In this document: positions 1 to 8,951 of the stretch, in pieces | Numbering within the stretch: the stretch's first letter is position 1 | Layout of the letters: every line of letters begins with the position of its first letter | Source of the DNA: Streptomyces sp. NBC_01775 | GTDB lineage: Bacteria > Actinomycetota > Actinomycetes > Streptomycetales > Streptomycetaceae | Assembly (NCBI RefSeq): GCF_035917675.1 | Contig: NZ_CP109104.1 | Coordinates: 1,488,001-1,552,000 of the forward strand | Length of the DNA: 64,000 nt | Reading direction: 5' to 3' | Notes under the pieces: model-generated | Told to the model about the DNA's origin: nothing | The model's input: only the letters and a program-made list of their open reading frames with translations | Database searches by the model: none | Program-made: the position numbers and the translations under genes

Positions 1-408
1 CCACTGTTCGGCTCCGGCGCGCAGCAGCCCGACGGCTTCCTCGGCGCGGCCCTCGCGCGCGGCGTGGCGGCCGTGTGCCACCAGGTCGCGGAAGCGCAGC
101 AGGTCCAGCGCGTCGCGGCCGGCGCGCAGCGCGTAGCCGGAGGGGCGGGTCTCCACCACCTCGCCCGCGCCGGTCTCGGCCAGCCGTCTGCGCAGACCCG
201 AGACGCAGATCCACACCTGCCCCTTGGCCGAGGCCGGGGGCCGCTCGCCCCAGATCCCGTCGATGAGCCGCGGGACGGGCACGGCCCGGTCGGCCTCCAG
301 GGCGAGCAGCGTCAGCAAGATCCGCTGCCGGAGCCCGCCCACGCGGACGGCATCACCCGCGTGTTCGACCTCCAGCGGCCCCAGGACGCGGAATTGCGTT
401 CCCCCCAT
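1..408 (-). CDS. SARP-family transcriptional activator (partial, C-terminus beyond window)
   Basis: The N-terminal 136 residues are visible; the rest lies beyond the left edge. They begin MGGTQFRVLGPLEV, the usual opening of the OmpR-like winged-helix DNA-binding domain of Streptomyces antibiotic regulatory proteins. It continues with GLRQRILLTLLALEADRAV, then DGIWGERPP, and at about residues 100-136 enters the bacterial transcriptional activation domain (LLRFRDLVAHG). SARPs activate secondary-metabolite genes by binding heptameric direct repeats near promoters. It sits just downstream of, and on the same strand as, the tyrosinase-like gene, as expected for a pathway-specific activator of the pigment cluster (a GriR-like role is inferred). 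Total length is unknown, so a small SARP or a large AfsR-type protein with an ATPase domain are both possible. Confidence 0.88.
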   Translation of the reverse strand, partial: MGGTQFRVLGPLEVEHAGDAVRVGGLRQRILLTLLALEADRAVPVPRLIDGIWGERPPASAKGQVWICVSGLRRRLAETGAGEVVETRPSGYALRAGRDALDLLRFRDLVAHGRHAAREGRAEEAVGLLRAGAEQW

Positions 409-544
409 GTGCCCCTCCCAAGTCGACGGCGAGTGGCCTCACCGCGTAGGGCTTCAGCCTCTCCGTTCGGGGAGGGCGGGCACATCACGTACTTCCGGGA
501 TACGGGGCGCACTCGCGGGCCCGCGGCCCGGACAGGGCTGCGCT

Positions 545-1465
545 TCAGCCGGCGTAGCGGTAGAACTTCGTGTGGTCGAGCAGGTCCGCCGGGGCCATGG
601 TGCGCCAGGGCGGCAGCTTGGTCCGCAGCGAGGGCACGTCGGCGGTGTCGTCGGCGGGCAGGTAGTGCGGGACACCGGGGTGCAGCCGCTGCCAGTCGGC
701 CCAGATCTTGTCGATGAAGCAGTGGTGCAGGAAGAAGACGGGGTCGTTGGGCGAGCCGATGTAGAGCATGTGGCCGCCGATCCAGGTGTGCCCGGCGCCG
801 TGCAGCTTGCCCAGGTTGGCCTCCCAGGAGAACTTGGCGTAGCCCTCCAGGTGGTTGCGGAAGCTGTCGTACGGCGCCTCCGAGCCGGAGGTGTAGTTCC
901 ACGGCGGGCAGTCGTAGACGGTCAGCGCCATCGTGTCGGACAGTTCCTTGGGCGTGGGCAGGGCGGGAATGAGCGAGCCCAGTTCGCGGACGAGGAAGTC
1001 GCGGTCGTCCTGGGTGTAGTGGCCGTTCAAGGAGGGGTGTTCGTCGCCGACGGGCACCACGCTGTTGCGCAGGACCCAGCCGTTGTCCCGGGCGAAGGGC
1101 CCGGTCATCACGCGCCGGTCGCCGGGCCGCCCGTTGCCGCCCATGAACTCCTCGTCCCACAGCGGGGAGTCGGCTCCCTGGTCGGTGGTCCAGTCCCAGT
1201 AGGGCAGGGTGACGCGGGGGTCGACGCGGCGCAGCGCGGACTCGAAACGCAGCAGGTATTGGCGGTGCCAGGGAAAGAACCCGGGATTGATGTGCCCGAA
1301 CCTCTTTCCGGTGTCCTTGTCGATGTAGTCGGCGGAATTGATCAGGATATGGATCCGGACGAGTTCGTCGTATGTCCCGCGGCGTTTGATCTCCTTGACG
1401 GCGGCCACGAATCTGCGTTTTTCCTCGGCCGTCAGGTCCAGGTGGTTCTTCCGTATGTGCGTCAC
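545..1465 (-). CDS. Tyrosinase-like dicopper oxidase (probable o-aminophenol oxidase)
   Basis: A 306-residue type-3 copper protein. CuA ligands are His39, His58 and His67 (the last in [12 protein letters not shown]). CuB ligands are His222, His226 and His248 (LHGAGHTW and NDPVFFLHH). The residue after the first CuB histidine is Gly223. Monophenolase tyrosinases of the MelC2 type have Asn there, so a diphenol/o-aminophenol oxidase is favoured over a true tyrosinase. The GTG start was chosen because it overlaps the chaperone stop as GTGA, has a GGGGAAGAG-like ribosome site, and the longer reading frame upstream is non-conserved. Neighbours are the copper chaperone and a carboxylic acid reductase pair, as in grixazone-type clusters, where GriF couples o-aminophenols to a phenoxazinone. 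No signal peptide; export or copper loading would depend on the chaperone. Confidence 0.9.
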   Translation of the reverse strand: MTHIRKNHLDLTAEEKRRFVAAVKEIKRRGTYDELVRIHILINSADYIDKDTGKRFGHINPGFFPWHRQYLLRFESALRRVDPRVTLPYWDWTTDQGADSPLWDEEFMGGNGRPGDRRVMTGPFARDNGWVLRNSVVPVGDEHPSLNGHYTQDDRDFLVRELGSLIPALPTPKELSDTMALTVYDCPPWNYTSGSEAPYDSFRNHLEGYAKFSWEANLGKLHGAGHTWIGGHMLYIGSPNDPVFFLHHCFIDKIWADWQRLHPGVPHYLPADDTADVPSLRTKLPPWRTMAPADLLDHTKFYRYAG

Positions 1466-1893
1466 GCGCTCTTCCCCTGTCTTCCATGCTGCCGGCCGCC
1501 GTGGCCCCGGCCGGAGCCGCCGGGGTGGGATTCGCTGTGGCCGAGGGGCAGGAGGTCGGCGCCGCGCAGTTCCTCGACCGCCCTGCGGGCCGCGAGCAGC
1601 GGGCTGGCGGCGAAGCCGTAGTGGCACATGGAGCTGAGGTAGGCGCCCTCGCCCAGCTTCATCAGGTGCAGTTCCCGGCCGTCTATCCGGACGGCCTCGG
1701 CGCCCTCGTGGCCGGTGACCTCGATGGTCCTGCCCCGGTACTTCTCCTTGTGCGCCGGGGCCGCCGCGCTCTTGACCGCCTGCTCCTCGCCGGGCGATCC
1801 GTCGGCCGAGACCATCACGGCCCCGGCGGCGCCCGTCAGCGTGACGCCCGCCGCGATGCCAGTGGTGGCCTTCACCATGTCGCGTCGTCTCAT
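1462..1893 (-). CDS. Tyrosinase copper chaperone (MelC1/GriE-like), Tat-exported
   Basis: A 143-residue protein with a twin-arginine signal ([12 protein letters not shown] followed by a hydrophobic Ala/Gly stretch to about residue 28). The core carries the MelC1 family signatures [24 protein letters not shown] and the [23 protein letters not shown] block. In MelC1 an equivalent tyrosine plugs the oxidase active site while copper is delivered. Here a Cys directly precedes the His-Tyr pair. The C-terminus is a His/Gly-rich tail ([16 protein letters not shown]) likely to bind copper. The stop overlaps the oxidase start by four bases, so the two are translationally coupled and probably form a complex that is secreted by Tat. 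The GGGGAG site lies just before the ATG. Confidence 0.88.
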   Translation of the reverse strand: MRRRDMVKATTGIAAGVTLTGAAGAVMVSADGSPGEEQAVKSAAAPAHKEKYRGRTIEVTGHEGAEAVRIDGRELHLMKLGEGAYLSSMCHYGFAASPLLAARRAVEELRGADLLPLGHSESHPGGSGRGHGGRQHGRQGKSA

Positions 1894-1916
1894 ATCGCTC
1901 CCCGTTCCGGTGGTCT

Positions 1917-3287
1917 TCACTGAAGGTGCTCGCCGACGACGCCCTTGGGCTCCAGCAGGAAGCCCGTGAAGCTGCCGTCGTGCGGGATGCCCGGTGCGGT
2001 GCTCCAGGGCGGCACGGTGCCCGTGGTCACCTTGCGGACGCTGGGCTCGCCCACCGCGCCGGCCAGCAGCCCTGGCCGGTCCGTCAGGAGGTTGAGGGCC
2101 AGCGAGTCGCGCAGCGGCGCCGTGCCGTCCGCCGGCTCCCACGGAGCGACGATCACGAAGGGGAACGGCAGTTCGGCACCGACGGAGGGATGGTCGTGGC
2201 CGGCCGCCGAGAGGACCACGGGGCGCGGGCAGTACGAGCCGTCCGCCAGCTCGACCGCGAGGGGGCGGGCATCGAACCGCGCGCTGTGGTCGGTCAGCCC
2301 GCCGGCCAGCCGCTCGACCTGCGCGGCGAGCTGCCCGGCGCGCTCCCGGCCCGTCACCGGCAACACGGCGGCCGGGTCCGTCACCGGCAGCGCGGGCAGC
2401 GCGCCGAGCCGCTCGGCCAGCTTGTCGGCGGCCTGGGCCACGGGCCCGCTCGTCAGCAGCACGGACACATTGGTGCAGCGGGTGCCGCCGTCGAAGGCGA
2501 CGGTGTGGGCGAGGTGTTCGAGGACGTCGTCGGTCAGCTGGACGTCCAGCAGAGCCTTGGCCCGGCCCGGTCCGCGTACGGCCATGGTGGTGTGCCCGCG
2601 CCAGCGTCCGACGGCGCTCTCGCCGCCGTAGACGATGCCCAGGTCGGCGGCGTCGAGCAGGAATTCGCCCACCTGGTGCGCGCTGGGCAGCAGGGCGAGG
2701 CGCCCGGCGGGCAGTCCGGCGGCCAGGAGTGCGGCGGCCAGTCTCCTGGGCGTCCAGGGGTCCCGGCCGCCGGGGCGCACCAGCACGCTGTAGCCGTGGA
2801 ACAGCGCCTGCGCCCAGGCGCCGTGCGGGGCCGGGTGGTTGCTGGCCATGACGGCGGCGAAGATCCTGCCCCGGGGCACCCAGCGGGTGCGGAACCCCCC
2901 GCCCAGGTCGCCGCCCGGCAGCTCGGCCGCCGTCGTCTGCGCCAACTCCCTCAGTTCGGCCGCGAGTTCACCGAGGGCGTTGCGCACGGCGGAGACCGCG
3001 AGCCCGGTGCTCAGCGCGACCCGCCGGGTGTAGTCCTCCGGGGTCTCGTCGCCGAGGGTGCCCTCGGCGAGCAGCTTGGCCGCCCGGCGGAAGAGCGCGG
3101 GGTCGGGCGCCTCGCCGGTCGCCGCGGCGCGGAGGGCGTTGACCGCGCTCTGGGCCATCAGCCGGGGGGCCAGTCCGACATCGGCGAGCGCCTTGCCGTG
3201 GACGCCGCTCAGCGTGGTCCGATCGGCGCTGGCCAGGACATCGCCGGCCACCAGCGGGTCGATGACGACGGGGTCTTCGCCGGTCAT
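1917..3287 (-). CDS. LuxC/aldehyde-dehydrogenase-type acyl reductase (GriD-like subunit of aryl acid reductase)
   Basis: A 456-residue member of the aldehyde dehydrogenase superfamily. Visible features are an ANHPAPHG-like segment ([13 protein letters not shown]) in the NAD(P)-binding half, the [11 protein letters not shown] segment, and a catalytic cysteine in GGTRCTN at about residue 275. The LuxC branch reduces an enzyme-bound or CoA thioester to an aldehyde. It follows the AMP-ligase gene with a one-base stop/start overlap (TGATG), so the two should act together: the ligase activates a carboxylate and this protein reduces it. In grixazone biosynthesis the GriC/GriD pair reduces 3-amino-4-hydroxybenzoate to the aldehyde; that substrate is inferred here from context, not seen in the sequence. 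Confidence 0.82.
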   Translation of the reverse strand: MTGEDPVVIDPLVAGDVLASADRTTLSGVHGKALADVGLAPRLMAQSAVNALRAAATGEAPDPALFRRAAKLLAEGTLGDETPEDYTRRVALSTGLAVSAVRNALGELAAELRELAQTTAAELPGGDLGGGFRTRWVPRGRIFAAVMASNHPAPHGAWAQALFHGYSVLVRPGGRDPWTPRRLAAALLAAGLPAGRLALLPSAHQVGEFLLDAADLGIVYGGESAVGRWRGHTTMAVRGPGRAKALLDVQLTDDVLEHLAHTVAFDGGTRCTNVSVLLTSGPVAQAADKLAERLGALPALPVTDPAAVLPVTGRERAGQLAAQVERLAGGLTDHSARFDARPLAVELADGSYCPRPVVLSAAGHDHPSVGAELPFPFVIVAPWEPADGTAPLRDSLALNLLTDRPGLLAGAVGEPSVRKVTTGTVPPWSTAPGIPHDGSFTGFLLEPKGVVGEHLQ

Positions 3288-4345
3288 CAGTAGACCCCCT
3301 CGACGATGTCGCGGGCCCCGGCCTCACGGTGGGGCCGGAGGTCGGCCAGCCCGTCGCGCCGGGCGCCCGGGGCAGCCCGGACGCGGACGGCGGTGTCGCG
3401 CTCCAGCACGTTCGGCAGGAACATCTCCTCGCTGACCAGGTGGAGCCGCACCCGGCCCCGCTCCCCGTACGGCACCACGGCGCCCGCCTCGTCCACGGGT
3501 TCGACCAGCGTGGTGTCCGGGTGCGTCTCGAAGACGCAGGCGTGGGTGTCGCCCGGGGCCGGTGGCCGCTGGGGCGCCAGGCCCATCAGCGTGTTGCCGT
3601 AGACCCCGATGAGCCGCGCTTCGGGGAAGTAGACCTCGTCGAGCTGGCGCAGGGTCTCGGGCGAGGCCGAGGTGCCGCTCCAGATGATGGCGCGCACGCT
3701 CCGCCGGACGCGCTCCAGGAGCGCGGGGCGCCCGCACAGGCTCTCCAGGAGCGGCGGTGTCGTGCTGAGTACCTCGATGTGCTGGGATTCCAGCACGGTC
3801 TCCGCCTGGTCGAGCAGGTGCTGGACGTAGGCGTCGGCCAGGTCGCCGCGCCCCTGGGTGACGGCGCGTTTGACCCAGCGCGGGTCCAGGTCGACGGTGT
3901 GGCACAGCCCGCCTCCCATGGCGGCGTGCCGCTGGACGTCGGCGCCCACTATGTGCGGTCCGCTCGGCCCCAGACAGAGCCAGTCCCCGGCCGGGGGCAG
4001 CCCGCCCGCCAGCAGCACCTCGCGGGCCCAGCGCAGCATGTGCAGCCGCCCCTCGCCCGCCACGACGCGCGCGGGCGCGCCGGTGGTGCCGCCCGACTCG
4101 TGGACGCGGAAGTGCCGGTCGGCCAGTCCCCGGGGAATGAGGTCCCGTACGGGGACGGTGCGCAGTTCGGCGCTCAGATCGGGGAACCGCACCAGGCCGT
4201 CGGCTCCCTGGATGTCGGCGACCGGGTCGAAGCCCAGGCTCTGCCGCTTGCCGAGCCAGAACGCCGACCCTGTCCCCGGATCGAAGTGCCAGGCCAGCGA
4301 CTTGCGCACATGGCTGTCGAAGTCCGCTGCCGCGTCCGCGTCCAT
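3287..4345 (-). CDS. AMP-dependent acyl ligase/transferase (GriC/LuxE/PaaK-like)
   Basis: A 352-residue adenylate-forming enzyme. The phosphate-binding loop VHESGGTTGAPARVV is at about residues 85-100, and IIWSGTSASPETL, GVYGNTLMG and the ERGRVRLHLVSEEMFLPN region match the PaaK/LuxE branch. It is shorter than phenylacetate-CoA ligase (about 430), lacking much of the C-terminal lid. The ATG chosen is preceded by GGAAGGA at good spacing; a longer frame adds 17 low-complexity residues. It is coupled to the downstream reductase, and the two are inferred to form an ATP-dependent aryl carboxylic acid reductase. An alternative is activation of an amino-hydroxybenzoate for amide formation. Confidence 0.8.
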   Translation of the reverse strand: MDADAAADFDSHVRKSLAWHFDPGTGSAFWLGKRQSLGFDPVADIQGADGLVRFPDLSAELRTVPVRDLIPRGLADRHFRVHESGGTTGAPARVVAGEGRLHMLRWAREVLLAGGLPPAGDWLCLGPSGPHIVGADVQRHAAMGGGLCHTVDLDPRWVKRAVTQGRGDLADAYVQHLLDQAETVLESQHIEVLSTTPPLLESLCGRPALLERVRRSVRAIIWSGTSASPETLRQLDEVYFPEARLIGVYGNTLMGLAPQRPPAPGDTHACVFETHPDTTLVEPVDEAGAVVPYGERGRVRLHLVSEEMFLPNVLERDTAVRVRAAPGARRDGLADLRPHREAGARDIVEGVY

Positions 4346-4458
4346 GGTGCTGAGTCCTTCCGGTGGGCCGCTTGTGCTTGCCGTGCCGCTGGCCATGGTG
4401 GCCGCCGCGCCTATTCGTGGGTTTTCGTCGGGCTATCGTCCGGCGGCCTGCCGTCGGG

Positions 4459-5937
4459 CTATCGTCCGGCGGCCTGCTGCGGCGCCGGGGGCTGCTGGCC
4501 CGGCTGTTGTCCCGACTGCTGCTGCCCGGGGTGTTGCTGCCCCGGCTGCTGCTGCGTCGGAGGCTGCTGAGCGGGGGGCTGCTGGGCCGGGCGGGGCAGG
4601 GTCAGCGCGACCACGGCGCCCAGCAGGGGCAGCAGGGCGATGAATCCCAGCACGGTGGTCAGCGCGTAGTTCTTGGCGAGCGCGCCCGCCAGCGCCGATC
4701 CGACGCCGCCGCCCACGAAGAAGGTGAGGTTCAGCAGCGCGATCGCGCCGCCGCGCCGCATCGGGGGGATCAGACCGGACATCAGCCCGGTGGTGACCAC
4801 CTGGGTGACGGCGAAGGAGGCGAAGCCGAGCGAGGCGCCGGTGACGATCAACGCGGGCCCGCCCGGCAGCACTCCGACCAGTCCCAGCACCAGCGCGGCG
4901 GCTCCCGCCGTGCCCGCCAGCAGCCTGTTGCCGCCGCTGCCGGCGGTGAACCGGGACGCGGCGCGCGAGGCGACGGCGCCCACGGCCGCTCCGGGCAGCA
5001 GCCAGGCGCCGACCGAGAGCACGCTCCAGCCGTGTCCGCCCACCAGCGCCTGCGGCACCGCGTACATGGCGCCGAACAGTCCCGCGTAGACCCCGGCGCC
5101 GACGAGCGAGGCGCGCAGGAAGGCGCCGTTGGTGGCCAGTTCGCGCGGGACGAAGCCGTCGGCCTTGCGCACGACGCGCAGCGCGAGCCCGGCTGCGGAC
5201 AGCACCAGCAGCGCGGCGAGCAGCAGGGTGAGCGCGGTGCCCAGCTCCAGCGCGGAGGACTGGACCAGGAGGAGCAAGGAGGCGGCGGTGACGGTCAGCA
5301 GCGCCGCTCCGGTCAGGTCGGGCGCCTTGCCCGAGCCGGGGCGCGCCGCGGCCATCCGCAGGCAGAAGGGCACGGCCAGCACCGAGAGCGCGGGCAGCAC
5401 GAGGGCGCCCCGCCAGTGGATCCAGTCGGTGACCAGCCCGCCTGCGAGGGTCGCTCCGGCGGAGAAGATCGCCATGGTGGCGCCGAAGATCGCCAGGATT
5501 CTCGGACGCGCGGCGGGTTCGGAGGACGCGGCGAGCGCGAGCGCGCTGGAGGACATCGCGCCGGAGCCCGCCGCCAGGACGAACCGGCCAGCGACCAGCG
5601 TGCCCAGGTTGGGCGCCGTCAGGCAGAGCACGGTTCCCAGCAGCAGCGCGATCGTCCCGGCGAGGAGCGTGGTCTTGATGCCCCAGGTGTCGGACAGGCG
5701 CCCGGACAGGGCGGTGCCGACGCCGAGCGCGAGGGCGTGCGCGGTCAGCACCCAGGCCGCGCCCGCGGGGGTGGCGTGCAGGGCGGCGGCGACGTTAGGC
5801 AGGGCGACGCCCGCCGCGGTGACGCCGAAGATCGCGGGGCCGAACAGCGCCCCCAGCCGGACGCCGGTGGAGCGGGCACTGAGCATGGCGCCTGGAGACC
5901 CCTGCATGGGGGCCGGCGCCGGGGAGTTGGCTGTCAT
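4459..5937 (-). CDS. MFS efflux transporter with Gln/Pro-rich C-terminal tail
   Basis: A 492-residue major facilitator protein with about 12 hydrophobic segments. The loop LSGRLSDTWGIKTTLL after the second segment is the MFS motif A region, and WVLTAHALALG fits the DHA family. The last 45 residues are an odd hydrophilic tail of repeating Gln and Pro (PAQQPPAQQPPTQQQPG and similar). The gene lies in the same direction between the FAD oxidoreductase and the AMP-ligase, so export of the pigment or its precursor is the likely role; substrate is inferred from context only. The start ATG has a GAGGA site upstream. Confidence 0.85.
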   Translation of the reverse strand: MTANSPAPAPMQGSPGAMLSARSTGVRLGALFGPAIFGVTAAGVALPNVAAALHATPAGAAWVLTAHALALGVGTALSGRLSDTWGIKTTLLAGTIALLLGTVLCLTAPNLGTLVAGRFVLAAGSGAMSSSALALAASSEPAARPRILAIFGATMAIFSAGATLAGGLVTDWIHWRGALVLPALSVLAVPFCLRMAAARPGSGKAPDLTGAALLTVTAASLLLLVQSSALELGTALTLLLAALLVLSAAGLALRVVRKADGFVPRELATNGAFLRASLVGAGVYAGLFGAMYAVPQALVGGHGWSVLSVGAWLLPGAAVGAVASRAASRFTAGSGGNRLLAGTAGAAALVLGLVGVLPGGPALIVTGASLGFASFAVTQVVTTGLMSGLIPPMRRGGAIALLNLTFFVGGGVGSALAGALAKNYALTTVLGFIALLPLLGAVVALTLPRPAQQPPAQQPPTQQQPGQQHPGQQQSGQQPGQQPPAPQQAAGR

Positions 5938-5970
5938 GTGAGAGTCCTCGTCCTGGTGAGAGCGGGAGAG

Positions 5971-7386
5971 TCAGTCGGAAGGGGCCGGGGCCGGGGGGAT
6001 GTTGTGGTTGAGGCGGAAGACGTTGTGCGGGTCGTAGGCCGCCTTGACCTGCGCGAGCCGGGTGTAGGTCGCGCTGTCGTAGGCCGCGGGCACGCAGTCC
6101 GCCGTGTCGGACCCGGCAAGGAAGTTGGCGTACTTGAGCCCGGTGCCCCACGGCGCCATCGCGTCCGTCAGCGGCTCGGGCCGCCGCTCGCCGGGGGCCG
6201 CGGGCGGCGAGATGGTGGTGAGCGCGAAGCCCGCGTCGCGGTGCCCCACCGCGCTCGGCTGGGCGGGGGCGCGTCCGGCGGCGCCGCCGAGGTGCCGCAG
6301 CTCCACGACGTAGTCGTCGCAGGCGGCGCCGTGGCCGGCCAGGGCGAGCAACTGCTGGGCCGCGTCGAAGCTCAGGTCGGCGAGCATGAGCGAGTTCTGG
6401 TGGTACTCCTGCGGCCCCTCGGGGTCCATGTGGATGTCGCCGACGGCGGTGTACGGGATGTCCGCGACGGTGTCCAGCATCGGCGTCAGCGTCGTGCGCA
6501 GCGGTTCGACGAGCCGCGCGCCCTCGTCCGGCGGGCCCGCGTAGGCCACGCGCACATGGACGGTGAGCCGGCCGCGCAGCGGTTCGGGCGTCTCGGGGAC
6601 GTCGGGCAGCCGCAGCAGGGCCAGCGAGGAGGTCATCTCCTCGGGCAGCGTGCGGGTCCAGCCCCGCCACAGGTGCACGGCCTCGGCCGCCAGCTCCCCC
6701 GGGTAGAACAGGCCGCCGCCGTACAGCCGGGGTACGGGCACGAGCCCGAACTCCAGGGCCGTGACCACGCCGAAGTTGCCCTTGCCGCCGCGCAGCGCCC
6801 AGAACAGCCCGGGGTCCTGCGTCGGGGTCACCGTGCGGTGCTCCCCGTCCGCCGTGACGACCTCGATCCGGCTCACGTGGTCGGCGGCGTAGCCGTACTT
6901 GCGCACCATGAGCCCGAGCCCGCCGCCCAGGGTGTAGCCGACCACTCCCGCTGTCGGCGAGGAGCCGTTGAGCGGCGCCAGCCCGTGATGGGCCGCCGAG
7001 GCGATGACCTGGTGCCACTGGGCACCGGCGGCGGCGCGGGCCGTCCTGGAGACCGGGTCGACGCTGACGGAGCGCATGTGGCGGGTGCTGAGGAGCAGGC
7101 CCCCGGCGGTGTCGGCGGCGGGCCCGTGGCCGGTGGCCTGCACGCCGACGGGCAGCCCCCAGGCGCGGGCGAACTCGACGGCGACCCGGACGTGTTCGTC
7201 ACTCAGGGCGACGACGATGAGCGCCGGACGATGGCCGGATATCCGGTTGTACCCGGCGAGTTCGGTGTCGTATGCGCGGTCCTGCGGGCGCAGCACCTGT
7301 CCGCGCACATGCTCCATGAGCCCGGCGACCGCCTCCTGCGGGGGTGCTTCCCACTCCGGTATCGGGTGCTCCCTGGTTGACGGCAC
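5971..7386 (-). CDS. FAD-linked oxidoreductase (berberine-bridge-enzyme type)
   Basis: A 471-residue FAD_binding_4 plus BBE-domain oxidase. The N-terminal FAD domain shows VQATGHGPAADTAGG, where the His of GHG is the usual 8-alpha-histidyl flavin link, followed by GVVGYTLGGGLGLMVRKYG. The C-terminal BBE signature is YDPHNVFRLNHNI. The longer frame to 7566 was rejected: a GTG at 7386 has a strong GAGGAGG site and the preceding 60 residues are unlike the family. There is no Tat or Sec signal, so it works in the cytoplasm. As the first gene of the minus-strand pigment operon it may oxidise a phenolic or aminophenol intermediate; a similar flavin enzyme occurs in some o-aminophenol clusters, but this role is inferred. 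Confidence 0.87.
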   Translation of the reverse strand: MPSTREHPIPEWEAPPQEAVAGLMEHVRGQVLRPQDRAYDTELAGYNRISGHRPALIVVALSDEHVRVAVEFARAWGLPVGVQATGHGPAADTAGGLLLSTRHMRSVSVDPVSRTARAAAGAQWHQVIASAAHHGLAPLNGSSPTAGVVGYTLGGGLGLMVRKYGYAADHVSRIEVVTADGEHRTVTPTQDPGLFWALRGGKGNFGVVTALEFGLVPVPRLYGGGLFYPGELAAEAVHLWRGWTRTLPEEMTSSLALLRLPDVPETPEPLRGRLTVHVRVAYAGPPDEGARLVEPLRTTLTPMLDTVADIPYTAVGDIHMDPEGPQEYHQNSLMLADLSFDAAQQLLALAGHGAACDDYVVELRHLGGAAGRAPAQPSAVGHRDAGFALTTISPPAAPGERRPEPLTDAMAPWGTGLKYANFLAGSDTADCVPAAYDSATYTRLAQVKAAYDPHNVFRLNHNIPPAPAPSD

Positions 7387-7592
7387 TGACGCCTCCTCGC
7401 GGTGTCCGGGACGAATCGCCGCAATCCTCTGCGGGACGCGCGCCGGGCGACATCCCTCATCTGAGGGGGATGCCACAACAGCGCCCACGGGGGTCACATC
7501 GTGAGACACGGATTCCGCCAGGGGCCGGTACGCAGCGACGATGACCCGGCTGCGGACGAACAGCACTCGTCAGGCCCGACAGGAGAAGAACG
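7387..7592. promoter_or_regulatory. Divergent promoter region
   Basis: This 206-base gap separates the minus-strand pigment operon from the plus-strand GntP gene and must hold both promoters. No convincing -35/-10 pair or SARP-type heptamer repeat could be picked out by eye. Confidence 0.4.
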
Positions 7593-8948
7593 ATGGGAAA
7601 CGCGGCACCTCTGGTGCATACGGCCACCGCCATCGCGGCGGTGGTCCTGCTCATCCTCAAGGCGAAGGTCAATCCGGCCCTCGCGCTGGTGCTCGGCGCC
7701 GTGTACCTCGGTCTGGCGGGCGGGCTCGGCGTCGAGCGCACCCTGGAGACCGTCAACAAGGGCTTCGGGAACCTCATGGCCGAGGTGGGCCTGCTCATCG
7801 TCCTCGGCGTGCTGCTGGGCCAGCTGCTCTCCGCGCTCGGCGCGATCGAGAAGCTGGTGACCCTGCTGCTGCGGGTGCTCGGACCCCGGCGGCTGCCCTA
7901 CTCCTTCGCCGTGACGATGGGCACGGTGCTCCAGTCGATCTACGCCGACGTGCTGCTGGTGATGACCGCGCCGCTGGCCCGCTCCCTGGGCACGAGGATC
8001 GGCCCGCACGGCGTCGCGCGCATGGCGGCGGCCATGGCGCTGGGGGTGGAGGTGGGCATCGCCCTGGCGGTGCCCGGCATCGGCGCGCTCGCCCTCGCAG
8101 GGCTGCTGCACATACCGCTGGGCATCATGCTGCTGTACGGCTTCCCGCTGGCCGCCGTGACGATCGTCTTGACGCTGCTGCTCTTCAGCGCCCTGATCAA
8201 GCGGGGCTTCTGGAACCCGGAGCGGGACGAGAGCGCCCAGGCGCCGGAAGAAGCGGCCCCGCAGCCGGAGGCGGACAGCGAGGAGGCGGCCGATGCCGTC
8301 GCCACCCCTCCCCTGGCGCTGTCCCTCGCGCCGCTGCTGCTGGCGCTCGTGATGATCGCCACCGGTGCCTTCGCCGAGGTCGCCGGGTGGCGCTCCCCGG
8401 TGGTCACGTTTCTGGGCAACCCGGTCATCGGGCTGCTGACGGGCCTGATCCTCGCCTGCCTGGTGGCCCGTCGCAGCCTGCCGGCCGGCGGGGTCGGCGA
8501 GACGTTCGGGCAGGGTTTCCGTACGAGCGGCCAGATCCTGGTGCTGACCGGGGTGGGCGGTTCGCTGGCCGCCATGGTGGAGGCCGTGGGGCTGGGCGAT
8601 CTCGTCAAGGACTCGTTCTCGGCGAGCACCTGGGCACCGCTGGCGCTGGTGTGGCTGATCGCCGCCGTGCTGCACATGGCGATCGGCTCGGTCACCACCT
8701 CGGCGATCACCGCCGCCGGCATCCTGGCCCCGGTGGCGCCGCAGCTGGATGTGCAGCCGGTGTTGATCGCGCTGGCGGCCGGGGCCGGTTCCCTGTTCGC
8801 GATCCACGCGACGAGCAACACCTTCTGGCTGTTGCAGACGCTGCTCGGGCAGACGACCAGAGGGACGCTGAAGACGGTGACGGTCACCGTCTCGGGCGCC
8901 TCGGTGATCGCGCTGGGCCTGATCCAGACGGCGAGCCTGGTGCTGTGA
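7593..8948 (+). CDS. GntP-family gluconate:H+ symporter
   Basis: A 451-residue membrane protein with 12 or more hydrophobic segments and a hydrophilic, Glu/Ala/Pro-rich central loop at about residues 205-240. Family features include the N-terminal LLILKAKVNPALALVLGA, GFGNLMAEVGLLIVLG and the C-terminal AIHATSNTFWLLQTLLGQTTRGTLKT. GntP proteins import gluconate or related sugar acids with protons. An AGGAGAAG site lies eight bases before the ATG. It stands alone, divergent from the pigment cluster and convergent with the GH87 genes; no gluconate kinase is nearby, so the substrate could also be another hydroxy acid. Confidence 0.9.
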   Translation: MGNAAPLVHTATAIAAVVLLILKAKVNPALALVLGAVYLGLAGGLGVERTLETVNKGFGNLMAEVGLLIVLGVLLGQLLSALGAIEKLVTLLLRVLGPRRLPYSFAVTMGTVLQSIYADVLLVMTAPLARSLGTRIGPHGVARMAAAMALGVEVGIALAVPGIGALALAGLLHIPLGIMLLYGFPLAAVTIVLTLLLFSALIKRGFWNPERDESAQAPEEAAPQPEADSEEAADAVATPPLALSLAPLLLALVMIATGAFAEVAGWRSPVVTFLGNPVIGLLTGLILACLVARRSLPAGGVGETFGQGFRTSGQILVLTGVGGSLAAMVEAVGLGDLVKDSFSASTWAPLALVWLIAAVLHMAIGSVTTSAITAAGILAPVAPQLDVQPVLIALAAGAGSLFAIHATSNTFWLLQTLLGQTTRGTLKTVTVTVSGASVIALGLIQTASLVL

Positions 8949-8951
8949 GCC

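Noticed and set aside
545-1893. Melanin tyrosinase operon melC1-melC2
   Set aside because: Initially the obvious reading, but the adjoining acid-reductase pair and the Gly after the first CuB His fit an o-aminophenol oxidase better. A melanin role is not formally excluded.
4363-7380. A 1005-codon plus-strand open frame opposite the MFS and FAD oxidoreductase genes
   Set aside because: Composition is Arg/Gly/Gln-rich without motifs, and both minus-strand genes beneath it have full family signatures.
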